Origin: Spirulina subsalsa PCC 9445
GTDB lineage: Bacteria; Cyanobacteriota; Cyanobacteriia; Cyanobacteriales; Spirulinaceae
DNA: 64,000 nt
Reading direction: 5' to 3'
Assembly: GCF_000314005.1 (NCBI RefSeq)
Contig: NZ_JH980292.1
Coordinates: 1,877,725-1,941,724, forward strand
Position numbers and translations under genes: made by a program. Numbering within the stretch: position 1 is the first letter of the stretch; each line of letters begins with the position of its first letter. The notes beneath the pieces are model-generated. The model was not told where the DNA came from and did no database searches. It saw only the letters and a program-made list of their open reading frames with translations. Positions 57,089-64,000 of this stretch are shown here, piece by piece.

Positions 57089-57880
57089 TTACGGACAAGG
57101 TAAAACACAACAAACTTGTGTGTAAGGGTTACTATCCTCTGGCTTAGGTGTGGCCACAACTTTTAGATGGCCATTCATGGTTTCCAATAATCCAACACTT
57201 AATAACAGATTCATGCCGGGGGAAGGAATCGCCCGTTGGAGGAAGTTGGTCACGGCGTCAGGAGTGGTTTCGGGGGACTGTTGCAAGAGATCCACTGCTT
57301 CAGTCCAAAGGGTGCGGGGGGAGTATATGGTGAGGGTAATCGTCCCCTGTTCGCCGCTAACATCCTGCTGGGCGACTAATTCTAGGGATCCTTCCCCCAT
57401 GTGAGCGATCGCCGTATCCACTAAACTCATCAGCACCTGCACGACTCGCCTTAAGTCTACCTGTAGCGCAAAGTCAGGATCCGGTACCTTCAACGTCAGG
57501 GGATAACTGCGATTTGCCGCTTGTAAGTGGGTCAGGCGTTCTATTTCACTGAAAATCTTACTGATGGGGTGGGATTCTAAGACGAGGGGGATGGCACCGT
57601 ATTCCGTTTTAGAAATATCGACAATTTGATCAATTAACTTCAGTAACTTTAAGGCCGCTTGATAGCCTTGTTGGATAAATTCCCGTTCCTCTTCTGGATC
57701 TTCGCATAAGTCCGACAAAATCAACTGATGGAGGCCGATCAGACTATTTAAAGGCGATCGCAATTCATGGGAAGTCCGCGCCAAAAAACCCGCCTTAAAC
57801 TGACTCATCTGGGCAGCCCGTAAATAGGCTAACTTAGCTTGTTCGAGTTCCGCTTTTAATGTCGCAATCTCATCATTCAT
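57089..57880 (-). CDS. HisKA-type histidine kinase-like protein with degenerate ATPase
   Basis: 263 residues from the ATG at 57878-57880 (a GTG 15 bp upstream is the open-frame start). H-box FLARTSHELRSPLNSLIGL near residue 42 is intact. The following ATPase lacks clear G1 (DxGxG) and the N-box is altered (VLMSLVDTAIAHM instead of NLLxNA); GMNLLLSVGLLETMNGHLKV may be a G2 remnant. No sensor or membrane domain. It may be a partial, inactive or partner kinase. Its start overlaps the TsaC-like gene by 8 bp. Confidence 0.8.
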   Translation of the reverse strand: MNDEIATLKAELEQAKLAYLRAAQMSQFKAGFLARTSHELRSPLNSLIGLHQLILSDLCEDPEEEREFIQQGYQAALKLLKLIDQIVDISKTEYGAIPLVLESHPISKIFSEIERLTHLQAANRSYPLTLKVPDPDFALQVDLRRVVQVLMSLVDTAIAHMGEGSLELVAQQDVSGEQGTITLTIYSPRTLWTEAVDLLQQSPETTPDAVTNFLQRAIPSPGMNLLLSVGLLETMNGHLKVVATPKPEDSNPYTQVCCVLPCP

Positions 57881-58481
57881 CTGAAGATGCCTCACTCAAG
57901 ACTACATTTCCCTGACGCAAAATCACCCACCCTGTTGTTGTCCATTTTGCCACAGTGGACGGTTGTCCATTCCCCAGCTTGGCATTAGGAGGAACGTCAG
58001 GATGGGAGAGGGTAAACACCGAGGGAAACGCCGCCCCAATCTCTGCTAACGTCTCTAAGGGAGGTTCTCCCGATAAATTGGCGCTCGTAGTGGCTAGGGG
58101 GCCAGTTTGGGCGAGGATTTCCTGAGCAATGGCCAAGTCGGGAATCCGCAGACCCAGCGTTTGGGGATCTCCCGGTGTCATGGCCGGGGGAACCTGGTCA
58201 CTCGCGGGTAAAATCAGCGTCACTTGACCGGGCCAATAGCGGGTCATCATCTCCCCCCAGATCGCCCAATCCGCCTCACTCCCCCGGACATAGGGCTTAA
58301 AATCCTCCACCCTCGCCCCCATCAGGATTAAAGGTTTATCGGCCGGGCGCTGTTTTACGGTAAAAATTTCCTGGCCTGCCTCCGGTAAGCTGGCCAAGGC
58401 CGGAACCGTATCCGTGGGGAAACTCACCACCTCCCCCCGTTGAACCACCCGGATAAACTCCAATCCACTGACCTCTGGCAT
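57873..58481 (-). CDS. L-threonylcarbamoyladenylate synthase-like (Sua5/YrdC)
   Basis: 202 residues. Enzymes of this family make threonylcarbamoyl-AMP for tRNA t6A37. Seen: VVSFPTDTVPALASLP, TVKQRPADKPLILMG (KxR), and ATTSANLSGEPP. It lacks the extra C-terminal Sua5 domain. Some cyanobacterial paralogues may have other roles. Overlaps the histidine kinase-like gene by 8 bp and begins 6 bp after the aminotransferase stop. Confidence 0.87.
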   Translation of the reverse strand: MPEVSGLEFIRVVQRGEVVSFPTDTVPALASLPEAGQEIFTVKQRPADKPLILMGARVEDFKPYVRGSEADWAIWGEMMTRYWPGQVTLILPASDQVPPAMTPGDPQTLGLRIPDLAIAQEILAQTGPLATTSANLSGEPPLETLAEIGAAFPSVFTLSHPDVPPNAKLGNGQPSTVAKWTTTGWVILRQGNVVLSEASSDE

Positions 58482-58486
58482 AGCCC

Positions 58487-59800
58487 CTAATCCACCTTTT
58501 GCAAGACTGTTGAGAGAATCTCCATCATCCGGTCAATGTGTTCCGGACGAATGATTAACGGGGGAGAGAGGGCGATAATATCCCCGGTGACGCGAATCAT
58601 TAGGCCCCGCTCAAAACACTGAATTAAACACTGGGTCGCCCGTTCTCCCACCTTACCGGGAATCGATTCTAACTCAATCCCGGCGACTAAGCCAAGGTTG
58701 CGAATATCAATCACATGGGGCAGTCCTTTTAAGCCCTGTACCGATTCTTCCCAGTAGGTAGACAGTTCCTGAGCATGGGTAAATAAGCCCTCCTCCTCGT
58801 AAACCTCCAACGTCGCCAAGGCAGCCGCACAGGCCAGGGGATGACCCGAATAGGTGTAACCGTGGGCCAATTCAATGGCATTTTCGGGGGCGGCATTCAT
58901 AAAAGCCTCGTAAATGCCCGGACGAGTTAACACGGCACCCATAGGAATCGTTGCATTGGTCAGTCCCTTGGCTATCGTGATCATATCCGGTACCACCCCG
59001 AAATATTCCGTCGCACTGCTGGCCCCTAGACGGCCGAAGGCGGTGATGACTTCATCAAAAATGAGGAGGATCCCGTGGCGATCGCAAATCGCCCGTAAAC
59101 GCTCCAAATAGCCCACTGGGGGAATCAATACCCCCGTTGACCCGGCCACCGGCTCCACAATCACAGCCGCAATAGTCGAGGCATCATGAAGTTGCACCAA
59201 GCGCTCCAACTCATCAGCCAAATGCGCCCCCCATTGGGGTTGACCGCGAGAAAAGGCATTTTTTTCTAAATTGTGGGTATGGGGCAAATGATCCACCCCC
59301 GGCAACAAACTACCGAAAGCCTTCCGCACCGGAGCAATTCCCCCGACAGAGATTCCCCCAAAGCCTACCCCATGATACCCCCGTTCTCGTCCGATCAAGC
59401 GGGTTCTAGAGGCTTCACCCCGAACCCGATGGTAGGCGATCGCAATTTTTAGCGCCGACTCCACCGCTTCCGACCCAGAATTCCCGAAAAACACATGATC
59501 AAACCCCCCCGGAAAAAAGCGAATCAAACGCTCCGACAATTCAAACGCTCCCGGGTGTCCCATGCGAAACGGGGGCGCATAGTCCAACCGACCCACCTGT
59601 TGCCGCACCGCTTCCACAATCTTCGGCCGACAATGCCCCGCATTCACACACCACAATCCGGCCGTCCCATCCAAAATCTCCCGGTCATCATCACTGATGT
59701 AGTACATATCCTTTGCCCCCACCACCATCCGGGGATGGGCTTTAAACCGTCGATTATCGGTGAAAGGCATCCAAAAAGCCTCAAGAGATAATGCTTGCAA
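58487..59800 (-). CDS. Class III aminotransferase (omega-amino acid-pyruvate type)
   Basis: 437 residues, PLP-dependent. GLWCVNAGHCRPKIVEAV, FFGNSGSEAVESALKIA, LIFDEVITAFGRLG and the Schiff-base Lys in MITIAKGLTNATIPMGAV are those of class III enzymes; the N-terminal EAFWMPFTDNRRFKAHPRM resembles the beta-alanine/omega-amino acid-pyruvate subgroup. Cyanobacterial function not established; polyamine or beta-alanine metabolism is possible. ATG at 59798-59800. Translationally close to the TsaC-like gene (6 bp). Confidence 0.87.
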   Translation of the reverse strand: MQALSLEAFWMPFTDNRRFKAHPRMVVGAKDMYYISDDDREILDGTAGLWCVNAGHCRPKIVEAVRQQVGRLDYAPPFRMGHPGAFELSERLIRFFPGGFDHVFFGNSGSEAVESALKIAIAYHRVRGEASRTRLIGRERGYHGVGFGGISVGGIAPVRKAFGSLLPGVDHLPHTHNLEKNAFSRGQPQWGAHLADELERLVQLHDASTIAAVIVEPVAGSTGVLIPPVGYLERLRAICDRHGILLIFDEVITAFGRLGASSATEYFGVVPDMITIAKGLTNATIPMGAVLTRPGIYEAFMNAAPENAIELAHGYTYSGHPLACAAALATLEVYEEEGLFTHAQELSTYWEESVQGLKGLPHVIDIRNLGLVAGIELESIPGKVGERATQCLIQCFERGLMIRVTGDIIALSPPLIIRPEHIDRMMEILSTVLQKVD

Positions 59801-60253
59801 GGGTCTTGTCTCCTAAATTGTCTTTTTTGATTATAGGAAGGGAACAGGGAACAGGGAATCGGGAGTCGGGAATCGGGTGTCGGGTGTCGGGTGTCGGGTG
59901 TCGGGTGTCGGTGTAGGGGCGCAATGCTTGCGCCCTAGGGAGTCGGGTGTCGGGAATAGGTAATAATTATCAATTCTCCCTCTCCCCTGCTCCCCTGTTC
60001 CCCCTCTCCCCCTGTTCCCTGTTCCCTGAAGAGAGGGAATCAGTGTAGGGGCGCAATGCTTGCGCCCTAGGGAATCGGGTGTCGGGAATAGCCCTTGGGA
60101 TGCCCGAACGGTGCGTTACGCTCCGCTAACGCACCCTACCCAATATTCCCCTGCTCCCCCTCTCCCCCTCTCCCCAACACAAGGCACGACCGAGGACAGA
60201 CGAATATAATAAAAGCTTTCCGAAACCAGTCTACTGTGAGGACGTGAAATTCC
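59801..60253. repeat. Repeat-rich intergenic region upstream of argF
   Basis: 453 bp. Contains six tandem heptamers GTCGGGT (about 59876-59911); two copies of palindrome TAGGGGCGCAATGCTTGCGC (starting 59914 and 60046); a hairpin GGTGCGTTA ... TAACGCACC (60110-60135); and C/T-rich tracts CCCCTGCTCCCC. Besides the argF promoter at the right end, no gene. Confidence 0.8.
60205..60210 (+). promoter_or_regulatory. -10 box of the argF promoter
   Basis: TATAAT at 60205-60210, 44 bp before the argF ATG. No good TTGACA lies 17 bp upstream. The ribosome site is GAGGACG, 9-10 bp before the ATG. Confidence 0.5.
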
Positions 60254-61183
60254 ATGAGTTTACAAGCATTGAAAGGACGCGATTTTCTGCGGATGGCCGA
60301 TTTAAGCGCCAGTCAAATTACAGACCTTTTGCAAGTCGCCTCCGACCTGAAAAGTGGGGCATTAACCCCCACCTGTTCTAAAATTCTCGGATTATTGTTT
60401 TATAAAGCCTCCACACGCACCCGCGTTAGTTTTTCCGTTGCCATGTATCAACTCGGAGGACAAGTCATTGATTTGAACCCCAGTGTGACTCAAGTCGGAC
60501 GAGGAGAACCCCTGTCCGACACCGCCAGAGTCTTAGACCGTTATCTGGATATCTTGGCCATCCGTACCTTTAAACAGGGGGACGTAGAAAGTTTTGCTAA
60601 CTATTGCGACATTCCCATTATTAATGCTTTAACTGACCTTGAACATCCCTGTCAAGTTTTAGCGGATTTGTTGACGATTCAGGAGTGTTTTGGTCGTTTA
60701 GCGGGTCAAACCGTTACCTTTTTAGGAGATGGCAATAATGTAGCCCATTCTCTCCTAATTGGTTGTGCCATGATGGGGATGAAAGTTCGGGTCGCCACTC
60801 CCCCTGAATATAAACCCGATCCTGCCATTGTTAGTTCAGCCCAAGAATTAGCCGCCCCCGGAGCAGAAATCATCATCACCGAGGATCCCATTGCTGCGGT
60901 AGAAGGTTCTCACGTCCTTTATACCGATGTTTGGGCAAGTATGGGACAAGAAGACTTAGCCGCTTCCCGAATTCCTATTTTTCAACCCTATCAAATTAAT
61001 CGCAGTTTATTAGAAAAAGCCGATTCTCAGGCGATTGTTTTACACTGTTTACCTGCCCACCGAGGGGAAGAAATTACGGAAGATGTGATCGAAAGTTCTC
61101 AATCTAAGGTCTGGGATCAAGCGGAAAACAGAATGCACGCGCAAAAGGCGTTAATGGCTTGTTTATTAGGGATTATTGATTAG
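60254..61183 (+). CDS. argF: Ornithine carbamoyltransferase
   Basis: 309 residues. Makes citrulline from ornithine and carbamoyl phosphate. Seen: carbamoyl-phosphate site STRTRVSF, AIRTF, LEHPCQVLADL, and the ornithine-binding HCLPAHRGEEITEDVI. Normal length. Followed by a strong hairpin, so a single-gene unit. Confidence 0.97.
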   Translation: MSLQALKGRDFLRMADLSASQITDLLQVASDLKSGALTPTCSKILGLLFYKASTRTRVSFSVAMYQLGGQVIDLNPSVTQVGRGEPLSDTARVLDRYLDILAIRTFKQGDVESFANYCDIPIINALTDLEHPCQVLADLLTIQECFGRLAGQTVTFLGDGNNVAHSLLIGCAMMGMKVRVATPPEYKPDPAIVSSAQELAAPGAEIIITEDPIAAVEGSHVLYTDVWASMGQEDLAASRIPIFQPYQINRSLLEKADSQAIVLHCLPAHRGEEITEDVIESSQSKVWDQAENRMHAQKALMACLLGIID

Positions 61184-61245
61184 CCATTTTGGGCAGGAGA
61201 GAGGGTTAGAAATTCCCTACAATTCTGTTCAAGAAAAGACCCAAA

Positions 61246-61276
61246 AATCAGGGTAACTCGTCAATTACCCTGATTG
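61246..61276 (+). terminator. Hairpin after argF
   Basis: AATCAGGGTAA (61246-61256) pairs with TTACCCTGATT (61265-61275) around an 8-nt loop. No T tract follows, so termination is inferred from the strong stem alone; it also lies between convergent argF and the LysE gene. Confidence 0.6.
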
Positions 61277-61363
61277 ACAGACTCCCTCGTTAAACTTCAT
61301 TGTAATGGGGGCATTCCTCCGATATTTTAGGTCAGTTTTTCAGTCCCCATCGTTTGCACTCAC

Positions 61364-62011
61364 TCAAAACACCATAGAAAAGGCCACAAAACCAAACGCA
61401 ATGATCATAATCCCGGAAAGCCAATTAATCCACTGTAATTGCTGAACGGAGAGATGTTCTCGAATTGAATGTGCTGAAGCAACTAAGAATAATCGCCAAA
61501 GAATACCACTGAGAAAAACCCCTAAAATGAAGCCCAATTTGTCCCCAATATTAATTTCTAAATTAGCCGTACATAACTCCATAAAAACAGCTAAAAAAGG
61601 CAAAACAGTCATGGGATTGACTAAATCTAATAAAACGATTGTAATATAGTCCCTCAATAGGTCATGCTTACTGATAGACAATGCTGAGTGTAACTCATTG
61701 AGACGAAAGAAAAGGGTGGATTTTTCAAAAAATATTTTAAGTCCCAAATAGCATAAAATTCCCCCACTCAATACATTTAAAAAAGTTGCTTGATGCAGGA
61801 AGGAACTTGCAAATAAAGTCAAACTAAATACCCCTAAAGCTGTATATAAAACATCTCCAAAAGATGCACCCAATGCAGAAACATATCCTGAAAGTATGCC
61901 TTTTTTTAGGGTTCTTTGAATACAGAGAATACTAATAGGACCGACTGGTGCCGCAACCGCTAAACCAATCGCTAATCCTTGCCAAAAGAAATCCAAGTGT
62001 AATTCACTCAT
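61364..62011 (-). CDS. LysE-family amino acid exporter
   Basis: 215 residues with about six membrane helices. The LysE/RhtB signature is seen: FFWQGLAIGLAVAAPVGPIS then ILCIQRTLKKGILSGYVSALG (N-terminal helix with the GPIS motif). Exports amino acids or homoserine lactones; substrate unknown. A MITE lies 38 bp upstream of the ATG at 62009-62011 and could have altered its promoter. Confidence 0.9.
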   Translation of the reverse strand: MSELHLDFFWQGLAIGLAVAAPVGPISILCIQRTLKKGILSGYVSALGASFGDVLYTALGVFSLTLFASSFLHQATFLNVLSGGILCYLGLKIFFEKSTLFFRLNELHSALSISKHDLLRDYITIVLLDLVNPMTVLPFLAVFMELCTANLEINIGDKLGFILGVFLSGILWRLFLVASAHSIREHLSVQQLQWINWLSGIMIIAFGFVAFSMVF

Positions 62012-62046
62012 ACATCATATACCGCCATTACCTCACGCTTTGTAAT

Positions 62047-62170
62047 TAGGGCTTGCTGAATAAGTCCAAGAGTGGGGGAGTCGGGAATAGGCGCTCCTGC
62101 CAGTTTTAGATGTTCTGTTCCCTGTTCCCTTGTTGGGTAAGTGCGTAGGCGTGTTATTCAGCAAACCCGA
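62047..62170. mobile_element. MITE copy 3 (GGGCTTGCTGAATAA / TTATTCAGCAAACCC)
   Basis: TA-GGGCTTGCTGAATAA starts at 62047 and TTATTCAGCAAACCC ends at 62168. Left flank TA; right flank GA, so one target copy has mutated. Interior has GGGGGAGTCGGGAATAGG and GTTCTGTTCCCTGTTCCC like copy 1, so copies 1 and 3 are closest. Confidence 0.72.
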
Positions 62171-62175
62171 ATTAA

Positions 62176-62991
62176 CTAACCCTGATAAAGATACCGATGA
62201 TTTAACAAACCAAAATAAGCCCAAAGCCGATACCTTGAAAAGTCAGTTGCTGTATAAATATCTCGATATCCCGGCACAAACCAACCCAACCATTCACCAT
62301 CTAACCCTTGTAATTGGTAAGCGATAATTTTGTGACCTGTAATATCTTGGTCAAGATTTAAGTCTAAATTCTGCGCCCACCTCATCTCTGAACTGGCATC
62401 AGCTTCTACCATTTTAACTTGAGAATCTGAAGCGGATTTTGGAACTAATCCTTGATCAAATTCTGCGAAGGAACGTAGATTCGGTTTACCTTCACGAGGA
62501 ATCGCAATATATTGATGGTTATGATCGTTAAAATGCGCCCAAACTCGACGCAGGGACTCCATCTGTTTTTGGTACAGATCGTTAATGCCGGGAACATACC
62601 AACAAGACCAATGACCACTAAACCATTGAATGCGATAAGCGACAATCTTTTCCCCTAGAATGACTTCATCTAAGTCTAGGTCAATAGAATGAACCCAACG
62701 ACTATTGTCTTGAGGACAGAGCGTGACTTCTGCTAAAGCTTTAGGGGTATCTTGATCTGAATGAATCAAGGATTTTTTTAGATCAGACCAATGGGCTTCA
62801 ATGGCGGAAGTAACGAGTTCTGAACCGAGTTTATCCTGTTGCCTTTTTGCGGTGATGAGATTGTTCAGGTTTACACTTAAACGTTGAGTTAACCCCTCTA
62901 AGCCACCTAAGACGGCAGCATCAACTGGAGGGGGAGAATAGCCACCGAGAACAGCATCCGTTGCCCGGGGTTCATTGTTTTGGGTTTCCAT
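62176..62991 (-). CDS. Unknown protein with two homologous repeats
   Basis: 271 residues. A short N-terminal helical part (to about 90) is followed by two related units: SRWVHSIDLDLDEVILGEKI, AYRIQWFSGHWSCWYVPGIN, RRVWAHFNDHNHQYI (about 95-165), and MRWAQNLDLNLDQDITGHKI, AYQLQGLDGEWLGWFVPGYR, YRLWAYFGLLNHRYL (about 200-268). The rich conserved Trp/Tyr residues and Trp-x-x-Trp-(Y/F)-V-P-G suggest a carbohydrate or small-ligand binding beta-domain. Family not recognised. Confidence 0.72.
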   Translation of the reverse strand: METQNNEPRATDAVLGGYSPPPVDAAVLGGLEGLTQRLSVNLNNLITAKRQQDKLGSELVTSAIEAHWSDLKKSLIHSDQDTPKALAEVTLCPQDNSRWVHSIDLDLDEVILGEKIVAYRIQWFSGHWSCWYVPGINDLYQKQMESLRRVWAHFNDHNHQYIAIPREGKPNLRSFAEFDQGLVPKSASDSQVKMVEADASSEMRWAQNLDLNLDQDITGHKIIAYQLQGLDGEWLGWFVPGYRDIYTATDFSRYRLWAYFGLLNHRYLYQG

Positions 62992-63160
62992 TGTGTTCTG
63001 GGGGGTGTGTCCTGACGTTTATTGAGTGGGGTCACACTTCGTCAATTGTCCCCTTTTCTCAGTTTACTCGGATTTTGAGGAGGTGAGTATAAACTCACAA
63101 TAGGGGGATTGAATTGGATGTGAGTGGGCGGGGAAAACGGCTTAAACGCCTCTGGTGGAA

Positions 63161-64000
63161 TTAAGCGCCAAACATCCATTTAGCTAGGGTTTTACGACCC
63201 ATCAGCCAATCGGTCACAACCCAGCTTAATCCAAAGACTATGGCGGCAAAAATGAGTAGATTGGGGCTAGAATGACGGAATATTCCGTCGGTGTAAATCC
63301 TGTTTTCTAACATTTGCAAGGCTTCGACTATAAACAGATGTAATAGATAAATGCCAAAGGAACAAAGTCCGAGGTTTTTCAGCCAATCTTGAGAGGGGAG
63401 ATAGGGGGAAAGGGCGATCGCACTCAATAGCGCCAAATACCCCCGACTCCACTCATACAACACCAACGGGAGGAAATTCCCCCCCCACTGATTCACGCCC
63501 CCAAAAGCCACCAATACCAAAACACAATACAGCCCATTTTTTTGTTCTAACTGGGGGTAAATCCGGGGAGACGCTAGAATCAACGCCATAAATAGATAGG
63601 GTAAACAGCGCAACAACCAAGCCACCAATACCCCCAACAATCGCCACCCCGGATTCCCCTCCACCCCTAACGAAGCTGAGACTCCCTGAAAGGCTACCCC
63701 CCCTTGGGTGACAAAATTATTGCCAGAAACCTCTAACAGATGGTACACCCCCAAACTTACCCCTAACCCCAACAAACCCACCCACACCGGGCGAGAATAA
63801 CGAGTTAACGGGGTGAGGAGTTTAGTGGCCAAGGTTCCGGTTAACAGTAACGGCAGGAAATAGAGATGAAATGCTGCCCCCCCTAACACCATTAAACCGA
63901 TGGGATCTTGTCCTAACTTCACAATCTGCCCAAAATCCCCCTTCAGGGCATATTTAATCAGCTTGTAGAGCAAATATAACCCCGTCCAAAACAGGTAAGG
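63161..64000 (-). CDS. Acyltransferase family 3 membrane protein, 5' end beyond window
   Basis: 280 codons visible; the open frame extends beyond 64000, so the N-terminus is missing. At least seven membrane helices (LYFLPLLLTGTLATKLLT, RPVWVGLLGLGVSLGVYH, CVLVLVAFGGV, LLIFAAIVFGLSWVVTDWLM). HLYFLPLLL and FGIYLLHLFIVEALQML are those of Acyltransferase_3 enzymes that O-acylate surface sugars or lipids. The catalytic His expected near the N-terminus is off the window. Confidence 0.72.
   Translation of the reverse strand, partial: PYLFWTGLYLLYKLIKYALKGDFGQIVKLGQDPIGLMVLGGAAFHLYFLPLLLTGTLATKLLTPLTRYSRPVWVGLLGLGVSLGVYHLLEVSGNNFVTQGGVAFQGVSASLGVEGNPGWRLLGVLVAWLLRCLPYLFMALILASPRIYPQLEQKNGLYCVLVLVAFGGVNQWGGNFLPLVLYEWSRGYLALLSAIALSPYLPSQDWLKNLGLCSFGIYLLHLFIVEALQMLENRIYTDGIFRHSSPNLLIFAAIVFGLSWVVTDWLMGRKTLAKWMFGA

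Overview
The window comes from a cyanobacterial chromosome. The evidence is photosystem I subunit PsaD, magnesium-chelatase ChlD, the global nitrogen regulator NtcA, proton-extrusion protein PxcA, the photosystem II assembly factor Ycf39, a cyanobacterial chorismate lyase, a valyl-tRNA synthetase carrying the membrane-anchoring CAAD domain, and very frequent GCGATCGC (HIP1) octamers. The many small dispersed palindromes, the heptamer GAGTCGG/GTCGGGT tandem repeats and the MITE-like elements suggest a repeat-rich, probably filamentous, non-picoplanktonic lineage; the genus cannot be fixed from the sequence.

Layout. 0-10 kb: chlD (runs off the left edge, minus), a DUF445 membrane protein, an Rpn-type nuclease gene beside an 87-bp tandem repeat, an MscS channel, an unknown anchored protein and an ABC exporter. 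10-12.3 kb: an accessory islet with a decayed toxin-antitoxin pair, an AAA ATPase plus DUF3226/TOPRIM pair and an orphan ribbon-helix-helix antitoxin. 12.6-25.8 kb: housekeeping and cyanobacterial genes (a cyclic-nucleotide-binding protein, a nucleotide-transporter/HEAT fusion, infC, a nitrilase, pxcA, a UvrD/AddB-like ATPase, a Nudix hydrolase), then a 1-kb gene-free stretch with a diverged duplicated segment, then purN. 25.8-36.4 kb: two peroxiredoxins, a strong 6S RNA candidate with promoter and terminator, an unknown 503-aa protein, chorismate lyase, a Uma2 nuclease, hisB, fabI, ntcA, an IS200/IS605-type element, a DUF3084 protein and psaD.

36.6-47 kb: valS with CAAD, an unknown coiled-coil protein, then five minus-strand genes (radical SAM, a duplicated membrane protein, a small membrane protein, UbiA prenyltransferase, and a dikinase with rifampicin-phosphotransferase-like domain order). 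47-61 kb: nadK, ycf39, gap1 and pyk in divergent orientation, a methyltransferase, a CHASE2-PAS-GGDEF protein overlapping a VKOR-thioredoxin fusion, a degenerate histidine kinase overlapping a TsaC/Sua5-type gene, a class III aminotransferase and argF. 61-64 kb: a LysE exporter, an internally duplicated unknown protein and an acyltransferase running off the right edge.

The most noteworthy points are the ATPase/TOPRIM pair, which looks like a two-gene anti-phage system of the OLD/PARIS type; the overlapping UbiA/dikinase pair, which may be an undescribed prenyl-lipid pathway; and three independent mobile insertions whose ends touch stop codons, one of which appears to supply the stop codon of ntcA.
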